A stretch of DNA of 64,000 nucleotides from RUG760 sp045642205 (GCA_045642205.1 JAZUIK010000181.1:7620-71619); one strand, 5' to 3'. Positions 27,367 through 35,452 are shown, counted from the stretch's first letter. Made by a program: numbers and translations. The notes: generated from the sequence alone by a model not told the origin.

Positions 27367-28326
27367 ATGGCAACAGCGAAAAAGAGAGGATTAGGACGAG
27401 GATTGAATGCCCTGATCGGTGGCGCAGAGGATACGACACCGGTACAGCCGATCGAAAAAGAAACAAAAAAATCTACAGCAGCTAAGAAGCCCGCTGCAGA
27501 AAAGAAAACGGAGACTAAAAAAGACCTTTCAGGGATCCAGATGCTCGATACAGCACTGTTGAGCCCGGATAAGACTCAGCCTCGTAAGAATTTTGATGAA
27601 GCAGCCCTGAGTGAACTGGCAGATTCGATCAAGCAGTTTGGTGTTCTGGAACCTCTGCTGGTCCAGAAAAAGGACGATTATTATCAGATCATTGCAGGAG
27701 AAAGACGTTTTCGAGCTGCGATCAAAGCAGGACTTAAGAAGATCCCTGTTCTGATCAAGGAGTACAATGCCCAGGAGATCCTGGAAGTTTCTTTGATCGA
27801 GAATATCCAGAGAGAAAATCTGGATCCCATTGAAGAAGCACAGGCTTATCAGCGTCTGGCAGAAGAATATCATCTGACACAGGAAGACATTGCATCCAAG
27901 GTGGGAAAGAGCCGCCCGGCAGTAGCCAATGCCCTGAGACTTCTCCGCCTGGATCCGGAACTTCGTACCATGGTAGCTGAGGGAAGTTTATCGACTGGAC
28001 ATGCCAAGGTTCTGTTAGGAGTAGAGAATACAGACCTGCGTCAGGCTCTGGCAAAGAAATGCATCAGTGATAATTGGAGTGTCCGTCAGCTGGAGAAGGC
28101 CGTGGAAGCAGCTTCCAAAGTAAAGGAAGATCCCTCTGAGGATGAGGATCCAATGAAGCGCGCTGAAAAACTGGCGTTTGATGCAGCCGGAGAAGAGATG
28201 CAGAAGATCTTTGGAACGAAAGTACAGATCCTTCCCGGAAAGAAGAAGGGTCGGATTGAGATCGAATATTATTCGGAGGACGAATTGGAGCGACTTCTTG
28301 GAATGCTCCGTTCACTGAAAGCATGA
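27367..28326 (+). CDS. parB: Chromosome partitioning protein ParB/Spo0J
   Basis: A 319-residue protein. The N-terminus has a basic GRGLNALIGG segment that contacts ParA, followed by a Lys/Ala-rich linker. The CTP-binding core includes PRKNFDE and GERRFRAAIKAG near residue 110, the HTH lies near TQEDIASKVGKSRPAVANALRL, and a C-terminal dimer domain ends the protein. It loads on parS and slides as a clamp. It overlaps the next gene by ATGA. Confidence 0.96.
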   Translation: MATAKKRGLGRGLNALIGGAEDTTPVQPIEKETKKSTAAKKPAAEKKTETKKDLSGIQMLDTALLSPDKTQPRKNFDEAALSELADSIKQFGVLEPLLVQKKDDYYQIIAGERRFRAAIKAGLKKIPVLIKEYNAQEILEVSLIENIQRENLDPIEEAQAYQRLAEEYHLTQEDIASKVGKSRPAVANALRLLRLDPELRTMVAEGSLSTGHAKVLLGVENTDLRQALAKKCISDNWSVRQLEKAVEAASKVKEDPSEDEDPMKRAEKLAFDAAGEEMQKIFGTKVQILPGKKKGRIEIEYYSEDELERLLGMLRSLKA

Positions 28327-29168
28327 TTAAACTGATCGCATTGGATCTGGATGGTACACTGTTATCCGATAACAAAACAGTGTGCACTGCTAATAAGGAA
28401 GCAATTAAGAAGGCAATCGACAAAGGGCTCAAAGTCGTTTTGTGTTCAGGAAGATCGCAGCAGAGTCTTGCGGTTCTCATGGAAGAGTTGCAGCTCAATG
28501 TTCCCGGTCAGTATGGTATTGCCCTGAATGGTGCGATCGTCTTTGCTGCAGATAGCGGCAAGATCATGGCATCGTCCTACATGCAGGATGAGGCAGCCAG
28601 AGAGATCGTCCGTATGGGAGTTCCTATGATGGACGAATTGAATATTCAGCTGTATACAGATGACAATATCTATGTGCAGCGCTGGGATGAGACAACGACT
28701 TTCTATGAAAAGGTAACCCATACACATCCGGTGGTTGTCGAGGATCTTCTGACGAAAGCTTCGAATGTTATCAAGATGAGCTATTTCCAAAGGACCGGAA
28801 AGGAACCGGATGTAAAGGCGCCTTTGAATGGGATCCTGGAATTAAAATCCAGAGTTGAGGGAAATCTTCCCAGAGGTGTCGTAGGCAATGTGACGGCTCC
28901 GTATCTGTTGGAGTTTCTGGATGAAAAGGTAGATAAGGGTGTCGGAATGGATACCCTTGGCAAGATCCTTGGAATCAGCAAAGACGAGATGATGGCGGTC
29001 GGAGATCTGGAAAATGATCTCTCTATGATCCGCTATGCAGGAATCGGTGTTGCCATGAAAAACGGTGCGCCGGCAGTAAAAGAGGCAGCAGATTACATCA
29101 CCGAAAGGACCAATAACGAAGGTGGCGTTGCGGAAGTCATCGAGAAATTCGCGTTGATCGAGCCTTAA
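28323..29168 (+). CDS. HAD-superfamily Cof-type sugar phosphatase
   Basis: A 281-residue protein. Motif I is DLDGTLLSDNK at about residues 8-18, with nucleophile and acid Asp; motif IV is GDLENDLSMI near 225; a C2-type cap lies between. Cof-type HAD enzymes remove phosphate from sugar phosphates or cofactors such as FMN or pyridoxal phosphate. The substrate is unknown. Its ATG overlaps the parB stop, so it is co-expressed with the partition genes, probably a local convenience rather than a shared function. Confidence 0.9.
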   Translation: MIKLIALDLDGTLLSDNKTVCTANKEAIKKAIDKGLKVVLCSGRSQQSLAVLMEELQLNVPGQYGIALNGAIVFAADSGKIMASSYMQDEAAREIVRMGVPMMDELNIQLYTDDNIYVQRWDETTTFYEKVTHTHPVVVEDLLTKASNVIKMSYFQRTGKEPDVKAPLNGILELKSRVEGNLPRGVVGNVTAPYLLEFLDEKVDKGVGMDTLGKILGISKDEMMAVGDLENDLSMIRYAGIGVAMKNGAPAVKEAADYITERTNNEGGVAEVIEKFALIEP

Positions 29169-29192
29169 ACAAAAAGTGCAGAGAAAATTCGT

Positions 29193-29221
29193 TTGCTTTT
29201 AACAGGGAAAAACGATATAAT
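29193..29221 (+). promoter_or_regulatory. Promoter of tRNA-Arg(CCG)
   Basis: TTGCTT (29193-29198) and TATAAT (29216-29221), spacer 17. The transcript would have a leader of about 95 bases before the tRNA, unusually long and filled with hairpins. Confidence 0.75.
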
Positions 29222-29322
29222 CAAATCTCCGCAGAAGAATTCCGCGGAGATTTGAAGAATAATTGGGAGTTTGCTTGCAAACTCCTTAAGTTCCAGAAGG
29301 CATTGAGCCTTCTGGAACTTAT
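29222..29322 (+). repeat. Leader of tRNA-Arg(CCG) with tandem-hairpin element, copy C
   Basis: Three hairpins in a row. An 11-bp one at 29222-29254 (CAAATCTCCGC...GCGGAGATTTG) partly overlaps the expected transcription start. Element copy C follows: hairpin 1 GGAGTTTGC/GCAAACTCC (29266-29285) and hairpin 2 AAGTTCCAGAAGGC/GCCTTCTGGAACTT (29288-29320), ending ATGC directly on the tRNA 5' end. Confidence 0.8.
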
Positions 29323-29395
29323 GCATCCGTAGCTCAGGGGATAGAGCGGCGGTTTCCGGAACCGCGCGTCGGGGGTTCGAATCCCTCCGGGTGTA
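29323..29395 (+). tRNA. tRNA-Arg (anticodon CCG)
   Basis: A full cloverleaf folds by hand: acceptor GCATCCG/CGGGTGT, D-arm TAGCTCAGGGGATAGAG, anticodon loop TTCCGGA with CCG, T-loop TTCGAAT, discriminator A. CCA is not encoded. It reads CGG codons. Confidence 0.95.
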
Positions 29396-29397
29396 CT

Positions 29398-29431
29398 AAA
29401 AAAGCAGTGACTGTGATGTCACTGCTTTTTT
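29398..29431. terminator. Bidirectional terminator after tRNA-Arg(CCG)
   Basis: Stem AGCAGTGAC/GTCACTGCT flanked by A and T runs. It ends the tRNA transcript and also covers the last codon of the opposing PAP2 gene. Confidence 0.9.
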
Positions 29432-30117
29432 TCTTGGCCGGAAGGACCAACGATGAGACGCTTGAGTTTCATGTAGATGGCAGGCTGGGAGATCTGCAGA
29501 CAGATCTCTGCCAGAGCGATGCCGCTGATAGTGTCCCAGATCAGATGCTGCTTTACCAATAGGGTGGAAGCAAAGACACAGAAAGAAAAGGCGGAAGAAA
29601 AAGTGATCTGCCAGTGTTTTGCTTCATGATCACGTCGAGTGCTGAAAATATAACGAAGGACAAACCAGCTCTGGATACAATGAAGGGAGGGAAGCAGCTC
29701 GGTTGGAGTATCACTGGCATAGATCCAGCGGGTGATGATGGAAAAGATGTCAGTGCCGGTGACATCCGGACGGTTCATTGTGATGGGAGCTACCAGAAAG
29801 ATCACAGCGGTGATCGTACAGGCTAAAAGCTCAGCAAAAACATAGCGATAGGGCTGATCACTCTTTTCAAGGAGCAGGCGCAGATAATAGATGAACCACT
29901 GGACATATGCGCCCACATAAAAGACGATAAAAAAGGGAACAAAGGGAATGATCTCATCCAAAGAGGTGGAGATCAAATGGTAATGTTCACTATGTAGTAT
30001 AGATCTTGGGATAGCATAGGACAGGCAATGAAAAACAAATGTACCAAGAACTACAAGAAATCGTCTTAAGAAGAGCCAGGGATCTTTGCGGATTCTTAAT
30101 ATAATTTCGTTAATCAT
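29419..30117 (-). CDS. PAP2-family membrane phosphatase
   Basis: A 232-residue protein with about five to six membrane segments. The PAP2 motifs are visible: LPSLHC near residue 142 (motif 2, with the His) and KQHLIWDTISG near 188 (motif 3, with the nucleophilic His and Asp). Such enzymes dephosphorylate lipid phosphates at the membrane, here most like the inositol-phosphorylceramide-synthase-type branch. The lipid substrate is unknown. The start ATG 30117 has no clear ribosome site. The stop lies inside a shared terminator. Confidence 0.8.
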   Translation of the reverse strand: MINEIILRIRKDPWLFLRRFLVVLGTFVFHCLSYAIPRSILHSEHYHLISTSLDEIIPFVPFFIVFYVGAYVQWFIYYLRLLLEKSDQPYRYVFAELLACTITAVIFLVAPITMNRPDVTGTDIFSIITRWIYASDTPTELLPSLHCIQSWFVLRYIFSTRRDHEAKHWQITFSSAFSFCVFASTLLVKQHLIWDTISGIALAEICLQISQPAIYMKLKRLIVGPSGQEKKQ

Positions 30118-30294
30118 GGTTAATTAATTGCGGGTGTGTTGTTTTTTTAACGAACGAAACACATTATAGCAAAAGAATACACAAAAGAAAAGTGACTGCA
30201 CGTTAAGGTTACATGAAGAAACGATGAAGGGAAAATACGTCTGAAAAGTATGGTCCAGCACGAAGAAGAAAGACTCGAAATTTTAACTGGACAG

Positions 30295-30324
30295 TTGTTC
30301 AAAGGGGGACTTTCGTGCTATTAT
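30295..30324 (+). promoter_or_regulatory. Probable promoter of the M18 aminopeptidase
   Basis: TTGTTC (30295-30300) and TATTAT (30319-30324), spacer 18. The rest of the roughly 300-base gap to the left shows no convincing gene. Confidence 0.5.
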
Positions 30325-30415
30325 TATATACACGTCTTTTCTGCTCTTTGGATGTTTCGAAGACGGAAAAGGTACTCATGCGCTATGCAATTTATAGCAT
30401 CAGGAGGTAAACATT

Positions 30416-31804
30416 TTGGAAAAGAAATCCTTGTGGCTGACTTACAGCGACGAACGCAAAAAGGAAGCCTTTGACTTTAACGAAGGATACAAGGCATACA
30501 TGTCTAAGTGCAAGACGGAGCGCGAGTCTGTAGCAGAAGTCATTCGTATGGCAGAAGCAAAGGGCTATCGTAATCTGGAAGAACTCATCGCAAAGGGTGA
30601 GAAGCTTGTACCCGGAGATAAGGTATATGCAAACAACAGAGATAAGTCCGCAATGCTCTTCCAGCTTGGAAGCGAAGATCTGACCAAGGGCCTCAGCATT
30701 CTGGGTGCTCATGTCGATTCTCCCAGACTTGACCTCAAGCCCAATCCCCTGTATGAGGATTCTGAGTTTGCTATGTTCAAGACTCATTACTACGGCGGAA
30801 TCAAGAAGTTCCAGTGGGTCACCCTGCCTCTGGCAATCCATGGTGTGATCGCAAAGAAGGACGGAACCAAGCTGAATGTTGTCATTGGTGAAGATCCTTC
30901 CGATCCGGTTCTTGGTATTTCCGACATCCTTCCCCATCTTGGCAAGGACCAGAGAGGTAAGTCTCTTGGCGAAGCTTTCACCGGTGAGGATCTGAATGTT
31001 AACGTAGGAAGCATTCCTGTAACGGACGCAGATGCAAAGGAAGCTGTAAAGAAGAATATCCTTAATATCCTGAAGGAAAAGTATGACATGACCGAAGAAG
31101 ATTTTAATTCTTCCGAGTTCGAGATCGTTCCTGCAGGTGCTGCTCGTGACCTCGGTCTGGATCGTAGTATGGTCCTGGCATATGGCCATGACGATCGTGT
31201 CTGTGCTTATACTTCCGCCGCTGCTCAGCTGGAGTTTGCAGATACTATCCCCACCAAGTCTTTCGTTACCCTGCTGGTCGATAAGGAAGAGATCGGTTCT
31301 GTCGGTGCAACCGGTATGAAGAGCCGTTTCTTTGAGAACTGCATGGCTGAGATCATGGAGCTGGCTGGTTGCTACAGCGAACTGAAGCTTCGTCGTATGC
31401 TGGCTGCTTCCAAGATGCTTTCTTCTGACGTAAGTGCAGGCTTCGACCCCAACTATGCCGGAGTTCATGAGAGAAATAATGCTCCCTTCCTTGGCTATGG
31501 TCCGGTTCTGCATAAGTACACCGGTTCCGGCGGAAAGAGCGGTTCCAACGATGCTCCTCCGGAGTACATTGCTTCTCTTCGTAAGATCTGGGAAGATAGC
31601 GATGTTCGTTTCCAGATGGCTGAACTTGGTAAGGTTGACCAGGGCGGCGGTGGAACGATTGCTTTCATCCTGGCTGAGTATTCCATGGATGTCATTGACC
31701 TTGGTGTTCCGCTTCACAGCATGCATGCACCTTGGGAAGTAGCTTCCAAGGCTGATGTATACGAGACCTATCGTGCATACATCTCCTTCCTGCAGAACGC
31801 TTGA
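30416..31804 (+). CDS. M18-family aspartyl aminopeptidase
   Basis: A 462-residue cytoplasmic metallopeptidase. ILGAHVDSPRLDLKP near residue 95 holds the first metal His and Asp; DKEEIGSVGATG near 290 has the catalytic Glu pair; HSMHAPWEVASKAD near the C-terminus gives the last His. Family members remove N-terminal Asp or Glu (or other residues) from peptides. The start is TTG at 30416, eight bases after a perfect AGGAGG; no ATG alternative is close. No terminator separates it from the following tRNA-Arg. Confidence 0.93.
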   Translation: MEKKSLWLTYSDERKKEAFDFNEGYKAYMSKCKTERESVAEVIRMAEAKGYRNLEELIAKGEKLVPGDKVYANNRDKSAMLFQLGSEDLTKGLSILGAHVDSPRLDLKPNPLYEDSEFAMFKTHYYGGIKKFQWVTLPLAIHGVIAKKDGTKLNVVIGEDPSDPVLGISDILPHLGKDQRGKSLGEAFTGEDLNVNVGSIPVTDADAKEAVKKNILNILKEKYDMTEEDFNSSEFEIVPAGAARDLGLDRSMVLAYGHDDRVCAYTSAAAQLEFADTIPTKSFVTLLVDKEEIGSVGATGMKSRFFENCMAEIMELAGCYSELKLRRMLAASKMLSSDVSAGFDPNYAGVHERNNAPFLGYGPVLHKYTGSGGKSGSNDAPPEYIASLRKIWEDSDVRFQMAELGKVDQGGGGTIAFILAEYSMDVIDLGVPLHSMHAPWEVASKADVYETYRAYISFLQNA

Positions 31805-31816
31805 TCCAAGAATAAT

Positions 31817-31825
31817 TGATATAAT
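31817..31825 (+). promoter_or_regulatory. Possible extended -10 promoter before tRNA-Arg(CCU)
   Basis: TGATATAAT is an extended -10 (TGN-TATAAT) without a good -35 box. Transcription from here would begin inside hairpin 1 of element D, so read-through from the aminopeptidase gene is an alternative source. Confidence 0.45.
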
Positions 31826-31883
31826 AAGGAGTTTGTTGTAAACTCCTTAAGATCAAGAAGGCGTTGAGCCTTCTTGATCTTAT
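31826..31883 (+). repeat. Tandem-hairpin element, copy D (before tRNA-Arg(CCU))
   Basis: Hairpin 1 is AAGGAGTTT/AAACTCCTT (loop GTTGT); hairpin 2 is AAGATCAAGAAGGC/GCCTTCTTGATCTT (14 bp, loop GTTGA), ending AT directly at the tRNA. It matches copy C in plan and loop, with paired changes in the stems. Confidence 0.85.
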
Positions 31884-31956
31884 GCGCCTGTAGCTCAGGG
31901 GATAGAGCAGTGGTTTCCTAAACCATGTGCCGGAGGTTCGAATCCTCTCAGGCGTA
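31884..31956 (+). tRNA. tRNA-Arg (anticodon CCT)
   Basis: Acceptor GCGCCTG/CAGGCGT, anticodon loop TTCCTAA with CCT, T-loop TTCGAAT, discriminator A, CCA not encoded. It reads AGG codons. No terminator follows before lepB. Confidence 0.95.
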
Positions 31957-32003
31957 CTTAGAACACCTTCCTATAGACGAGAGAAGAAGGGGCTTAGACA
32001 GAA

Positions 32004-32594
32004 ATGACGGAGAGATCCTTGACGAAAGTGATCCGTGAATCACTGAATTCCCAGCGCCAGGAGACGGAACTTACTGTTCTGCAGGAGATGGGAAGTTGGA
32101 TACTCATTATTATCGTTGCGCTAGCAGCAGCGATCATGATGAATACCTTTATTATCGTAAATGCACAGGTTACCAGTGGTTCTATGGAAAGAACCATTAT
32201 GACAGGAGACAGAGTTCTTGGATTAAGAACGGTCTACTGGTTTCAGGAGCCTAAGCAGGGAGATATTGTGTTTTTCAGAAACCCTGACAAGGAGTCTGAG
32301 ATCTTCGTTAAGCGTTTGATCGGTGTTCCCGGTGATGTAATCGAAGTCAAGGGCGGCGTTACCTATGTCAATGGTGCCAAGATCGATGAGCCTTATCTGG
32401 CAGAGACACCCAAAGCATTAGATTTTGGCCCCTATCATGTTCCGGAAGGACACTATTTCATGATGGGTGATAATCGAAATCATTCCAATGATTCCAGATA
32501 CTGGGCCCACACTTTTGTGGCGAGAAACAAGATACTGGGTAAAGCCTATTGGGTCTATTATCCAAGATTCGAAAGTGTCGAACACGGCAACTGA
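32004..32594 (+). CDS. lepB: Signal peptidase I
   Basis: A 196-residue type I signal peptidase with one N-terminal membrane anchor (about 30-52). The catalytic Ser is S60 in SGSMERT and the general-base Lys is K103 in FVKRLIGVPGD; MGDNRNHSNDSRYW is box E. It cleaves signal peptides from exported proteins outside the membrane. The first 28 residues are a polar cytoplasmic stretch. It lies 47 bases after tRNA-Arg(CCU) with no terminator or clear promoter between, so the two may share a transcript. AAGGGG is somewhat far (13 bases) from the ATG. Confidence 0.95.
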   Translation: MTERSLTKVIRESLNSQRQETELTVLQEMGSWILIIIVALAAAIMMNTFIIVNAQVTSGSMERTIMTGDRVLGLRTVYWFQEPKQGDIVFFRNPDKESEIFVKRLIGVPGDVIEVKGGVTYVNGAKIDEPYLAETPKALDFGPYHVPEGHYFMMGDNRNHSNDSRYWAHTFVARNKILGKAYWVYYPRFESVEHGN

Positions 32595-32617
32595 GAAAAA
32601 TATTTTTACAAAAGATC

Positions 32618-32645
32618 AGACCGGTGTAAAACCGGTCTTTTTTAT
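32618..32645 (+). terminator. Terminator of lepB
   Basis: Stem AGACCGGT/ACCGGTCT with loop GTAAA, followed by TTTTTT. Confidence 0.85.
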
Positions 32646-32686
32646 TCAACCGAAGCAATGAGTACGATGCTCGGGAAGGAGAGATT

Positions 32687-33718
32687 ATGAAGAAACTGAA
32701 GATCGGTGTTATCGGTGCCGGTGGAATTGCCAAGAAGAGAACGATTCCCGGAATCCTGAAAGCACAGAATGTAGAATTGACAGCCATCATGGACGTCAGT
32801 GAAGAGGTTCTCTCTTCTATGGCTCAGTGGGTCAAGGAACAGAATGGTTCTGATATCCTGACCTTTACGGACGCAAAAGCCTTGGTAGAGTGTCCTGAGG
32901 TAGACATCGTCTACATCGGTTCTCCTGTCTTCGCCCATAAGGAGCAGGTTGAACTCTGTGCGAAAGCCGGTAAGAGTGTCCTTTGCGAGAAGCCTTTAGG
33001 AAAGAGCGCCGAAGAAGTAGCAGAGATGGTCAAGATCTGCCGTGATGCCAAGATCCATGCCGGAACTGCTTTCATGATGCGTTTTCATACCTTCCATCAG
33101 CAGCTGAAGAAGATGATCGAGGATGGCAAGTTTGGTCAGATCGTTTCTGCCAGAGTACAGCAGGTGTTCTGGTATCCTTCCATGCCCAATACCTGGAGAC
33201 AGATCAAGGAACTGGGCGGTGGCGGAGCATTGATGGATGTGGGCGTCCATAATATCGACCTGGTGGAATATATTGTCGGAAGTAAGGTCAAGCAGATTAC
33301 CGGATTCACGGAAACCAGAACCTTTGATTACAATGTAGATGATGTCTGCAATCTGCTGATCAAGCTGGAGAATGGTGCCGTTGCGTATATCGATGGAGCA
33401 TTCAATGAGTTCCAGGGACCGGAGGGAAGCCTTCTGGAGATCTATGGAACCAAGGGAACAGCTATCTTACGAAACAGTGTCGGTCAGGTAGAGGGTGGTA
33501 CCGTGGAAGGTATGATCCGTAATGAGAACGGCGGATGGGAACCCCTGAAGCTGGAGGATAACTTCTCTGACATGTATACTAAGGAAGTAGATGCTTTCGC
33601 ACAGTCCGTTCTGGAAAATACCGAAGAGCCTGTTCCGATCGAGCAGGGACTGTGGATCCAGCAGATCTCCGCAGCTGCTTATGAGGCACAGGAGAGCGGA
33701 AGAGTCGTACAGATGTAA
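32687..33718 (+). CDS. Gfo/Idh/MocA-family oxidoreductase (first of three)
   Basis: A 343-residue NAD(P)-dependent dehydrogenase. The N-terminal Rossmann motif is GVIGAGGIAKKR at residues 6-17, the catalytic-lysine motif CEKPLG near 98, and GGGGALMDVGVHNIDLVEY near 175-195 carries the His used in catalysis. The family oxidises or reduces sugars, inositols and related polyols. The substrate is not predictable and no sugar transporter is adjacent. GGAAGGAGA precedes the ATG. Two further family members lie at 47 and 54 kb. Confidence 0.92.
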   Translation: MKKLKIGVIGAGGIAKKRTIPGILKAQNVELTAIMDVSEEVLSSMAQWVKEQNGSDILTFTDAKALVECPEVDIVYIGSPVFAHKEQVELCAKAGKSVLCEKPLGKSAEEVAEMVKICRDAKIHAGTAFMMRFHTFHQQLKKMIEDGKFGQIVSARVQQVFWYPSMPNTWRQIKELGGGGALMDVGVHNIDLVEYIVGSKVKQITGFTETRTFDYNVDDVCNLLIKLENGAVAYIDGAFNEFQGPEGSLLEIYGTKGTAILRNSVGQVEGGTVEGMIRNENGGWEPLKLEDNFSDMYTKEVDAFAQSVLENTEEPVPIEQGLWIQQISAAAYEAQESGRVVQM

Positions 33719-33753
33719 TATATAGATAGAAATATTATCGATAATATAGAGAG

Positions 33754-33797
33754 CTCCGATCAAAGCAAGATAGCCCGCTTTGATCGGAGTTCTTTTG
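33754..33797. terminator. Terminator between oxidoreductase and C39-like gene
   Basis: Stem CTCCGATCAAAGC/GCTTTGATCGGAG with a 10-base loop and a T-rich end, between convergent genes. Confidence 0.85.
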
Positions 33798-33854
33798 TAT
33801 CCGGTATGTGAATTGAAACAGCTTTGCTATGAAAGAATCTGTGGAAAGAGAACA

Positions 33855-34457
33855 TCAGATTTTTTCTATGATCATTGCCTGGCAGCCCTGGGCTTTGTAT
33901 CCCGCAAGAACTGCTTCCTCGGAAAAGTGAGCGCGTTCGCCGCTGGTAGGATCATTGAAGATAAACCCGTCATCATCGTAACCGATAAGCAGGGTGCAAT
34001 GCATGGGAGAATACCACTCGATGGTTCGTCCTTCCGGAGTCGTCCAGCAAAGACTCTTTCTGGGGGCGGCAAAGTTGATGGTGCCCCAGAAGATAACGGG
34101 AATATCCTGGTCAATAAAGGTCTTCAGCTCGTCCAGAGTCTTGGAATAGTAGATCGTGGGCTGATATCCCGGAATCTTATGGACTGCCTTTTCCAGAACA
34201 GGAGCGAAGCAGCCCCAACCTTCATCCATGGAGTAAGGGTTGCCGGGGAAACATTTCCAGGGGTCATCCCCGGTATAGGTGCCATCTGTCTGCTTGGTAG
34301 GCATCTTTCCTTTTTCGAGGATATTGTCGATGAAGTCATCCACGGTACCGGTATAACCAAGATATTGAAGGGCCATGATGCAGGCAACACTCTCACATCC
34401 GGTAGGATACTTGATCAGCTGAGAAATAAAAGGAACGCCTTCGATAAGATGAGACAT
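33855..34457 (-). CDS. C39-like (papain-fold) peptidase-type protein
   Basis: A 200-residue protein of the peptidase C39-like family. The candidate nucleophile is C21 in YPTGCESVA, the His is in SPMHCTLLIGYDDDG near residue 160, and an Asp follows in FNDP. There is no signal peptide or membrane segment in the chosen frame, so the protein should be cytoplasmic, unusual for a family often found outside the cell or in bacteriocin exporters. The start is the ATG with GGGAGG five bases upstream; a longer frame of 38 codons lacks a site. No bacteriocin or transporter gene is nearby. Function unknown. Confidence 0.75.
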   Translation of the reverse strand: MSHLIEGVPFISQLIKYPTGCESVACIMALQYLGYTGTVDDFIDNILEKGKMPTKQTDGTYTGDDPWKCFPGNPYSMDEGWGCFAPVLEKAVHKIPGYQPTIYYSKTLDELKTFIDQDIPVIFWGTINFAAPRKSLCWTTPEGRTIEWYSPMHCTLLIGYDDDGFIFNDPTSGERAHFSEEAVLAGYKAQGCQAMIIEKI

Positions 34458-34537
34458 GGAAACCTCCCTGAAATCTGGTGATAGATACGTAAATTGTGTA
34501 TAGGACAGTATATCACAAAAAGGAAGAAAGAATATGC

Positions 34538-34566
34538 TTGACATTGTGAGCGTATAATGATAGAAT
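34538..34566 (+). promoter_or_regulatory. Promoter of tRNA-Leu
   Basis: TTGACA (34538-34543) and TAGAAT (34561-34566) with a 17-base spacer, about 25 bases before the tRNA. A TATAAT nine bases after the -35 box is badly spaced. Confidence 0.75.
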
Positions 34567-34590
34567 AACATTCGTCTTCAAAAGAGATAT

Positions 34591-34678
34591 GCAGTGGTGG
34601 CGAAACTGGCAAACGCGCTAGACTAAGGATCTAGTGCCTAATACATACGGCTTGCGGGTTCAAGTCCCGCCCACTGCA
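34591..34678 (+). tRNA. tRNA-Leu (anticodon AAG)
   Basis: Acceptor GCAGTGG/CCACTGC, anticodon loop CTAAGGA with AAG, a long variable arm typical of class II tRNAs, T-loop TTCAAGT, discriminator A, CCA not encoded. It reads CTT (and CTC after A34 modification). Confidence 0.95.
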
Positions 34679-34684
34679 CTAAAT

Positions 34685-34716
34685 AAGCTCCGAACCAAGT
34701 GGTTCGGAGCTTTTCT
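34685..34716 (+). terminator. Terminator of tRNA-Leu
   Basis: Perfect 12-bp stem AAGCTCCGAACC/GGTTCGGAGCTT, loop AAGT, tail TTTTCTT. Confidence 0.92.
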
Positions 34717-34762
34717 TATATCCGATCGATGTTCCCCCGGGACGGAGAGGAAAGGAGCAGCA

Positions 34763-35326
34763 ATGAAAGAAAAATTGATCATGATCGGCCTGGTGTTTGC
34801 GGGCGTGATCCTTTTGATGTTGGTCGTCTATTGGTTAAGACCAAGAGAAAAGTTTCCTTATGTAGAACGGGAACTGTTTTCGAAGAGGGAAGAAGCATTT
34901 TACCGTACTTTGGCGGCTGTGGCTCAGAAACATGGTTGGCTCCTTTTGGTAAAACTTCGTCTGGCGGATGTTCTTGCGGTAGCGCCAAAGACGGAGAACT
35001 ATATGAGTTATTTTAATAAGATCAAGGCAAAGCATACAGATTTTGTTCTGTATGATCCCGAGACGTTGGAAGTGCTTTGCGGCGTCGAGCTGGATGATCC
35101 TTCTCATGAAAGAGAGGACAGAAAAGAGAGAGATCTGTTTGTGGACCGTGCCTATATGGCAGCCGGTATTCCTTTGGTCCACGTATGGATGGAAGCGACG
35201 GAGGCCGAACTGGAAGAGGTTCTGCTAGCAGTCATTCCGGATCTGACAGAAGAAATGCCTGTCGCAGAAACAGTGATTTCAGGACAGCCATCGTTACCGG
35301 ACTTATTAACCAACGAAGACGCCTGA
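34763..35326 (+). CDS. DUF2726 membrane-anchored protein
   Basis: A 187-residue protein. Residues 5-27 form a membrane anchor, followed by a DUF2726-type domain (FPYVERELFSKREEAFYRTL ... DFVLYDPETLEVLCGVELDD ... RDRKERDLFVDRAYMAAGIPLV). That domain resembles restriction-endonuclease-like folds: the D...ELDD...K pattern is visible, although nuclease activity is unproven. The start is ATG 34763 with AAAGGAGC upstream; a longer frame begins inside the tRNA and is rejected. It stands alone between two terminators. Confidence 0.75.
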   Translation: MKEKLIMIGLVFAGVILLMLVVYWLRPREKFPYVERELFSKREEAFYRTLAAVAQKHGWLLLVKLRLADVLAVAPKTENYMSYFNKIKAKHTDFVLYDPETLEVLCGVELDDPSHEREDRKERDLFVDRAYMAAGIPLVHVWMEATEAELEEVLLAVIPDLTEEMPVAETVISGQPSLPDLLTNEDA

Positions 35327-35381
35327 TAATGCGACAGACAGAGATAAGAATTTTTACCTAACTACAGAGACAGAGAAACAG

Positions 35382-35434
35382 AAGAGCCATTTGGAAGCAT
35401 TGCGTATGCACGATTCCAAATGGCTCTTTTGTTT
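35382..35434. terminator. Bidirectional terminator between convergent genes
   Basis: Perfect 15-bp stem AAGAGCCATTTGGAA/TTCCAAATGGCTCTT, 17-base loop, followed by T runs on both strands. Confidence 0.9.
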
Positions 35435-35452
35435 CTTGAAATTTATGTAATG

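Noticed and set aside
30250..30474. 74-codon frame before the aminopeptidase
   Set aside because: Overlaps the proposed promoter and the start of the real gene, no ribosome site, no family resemblance.
34634..34762. 43-codon N-terminal extension of the DUF2726 protein
   Set aside because: It begins inside tRNA-Leu and crosses its terminator; the start with a ribosome site is 34763.
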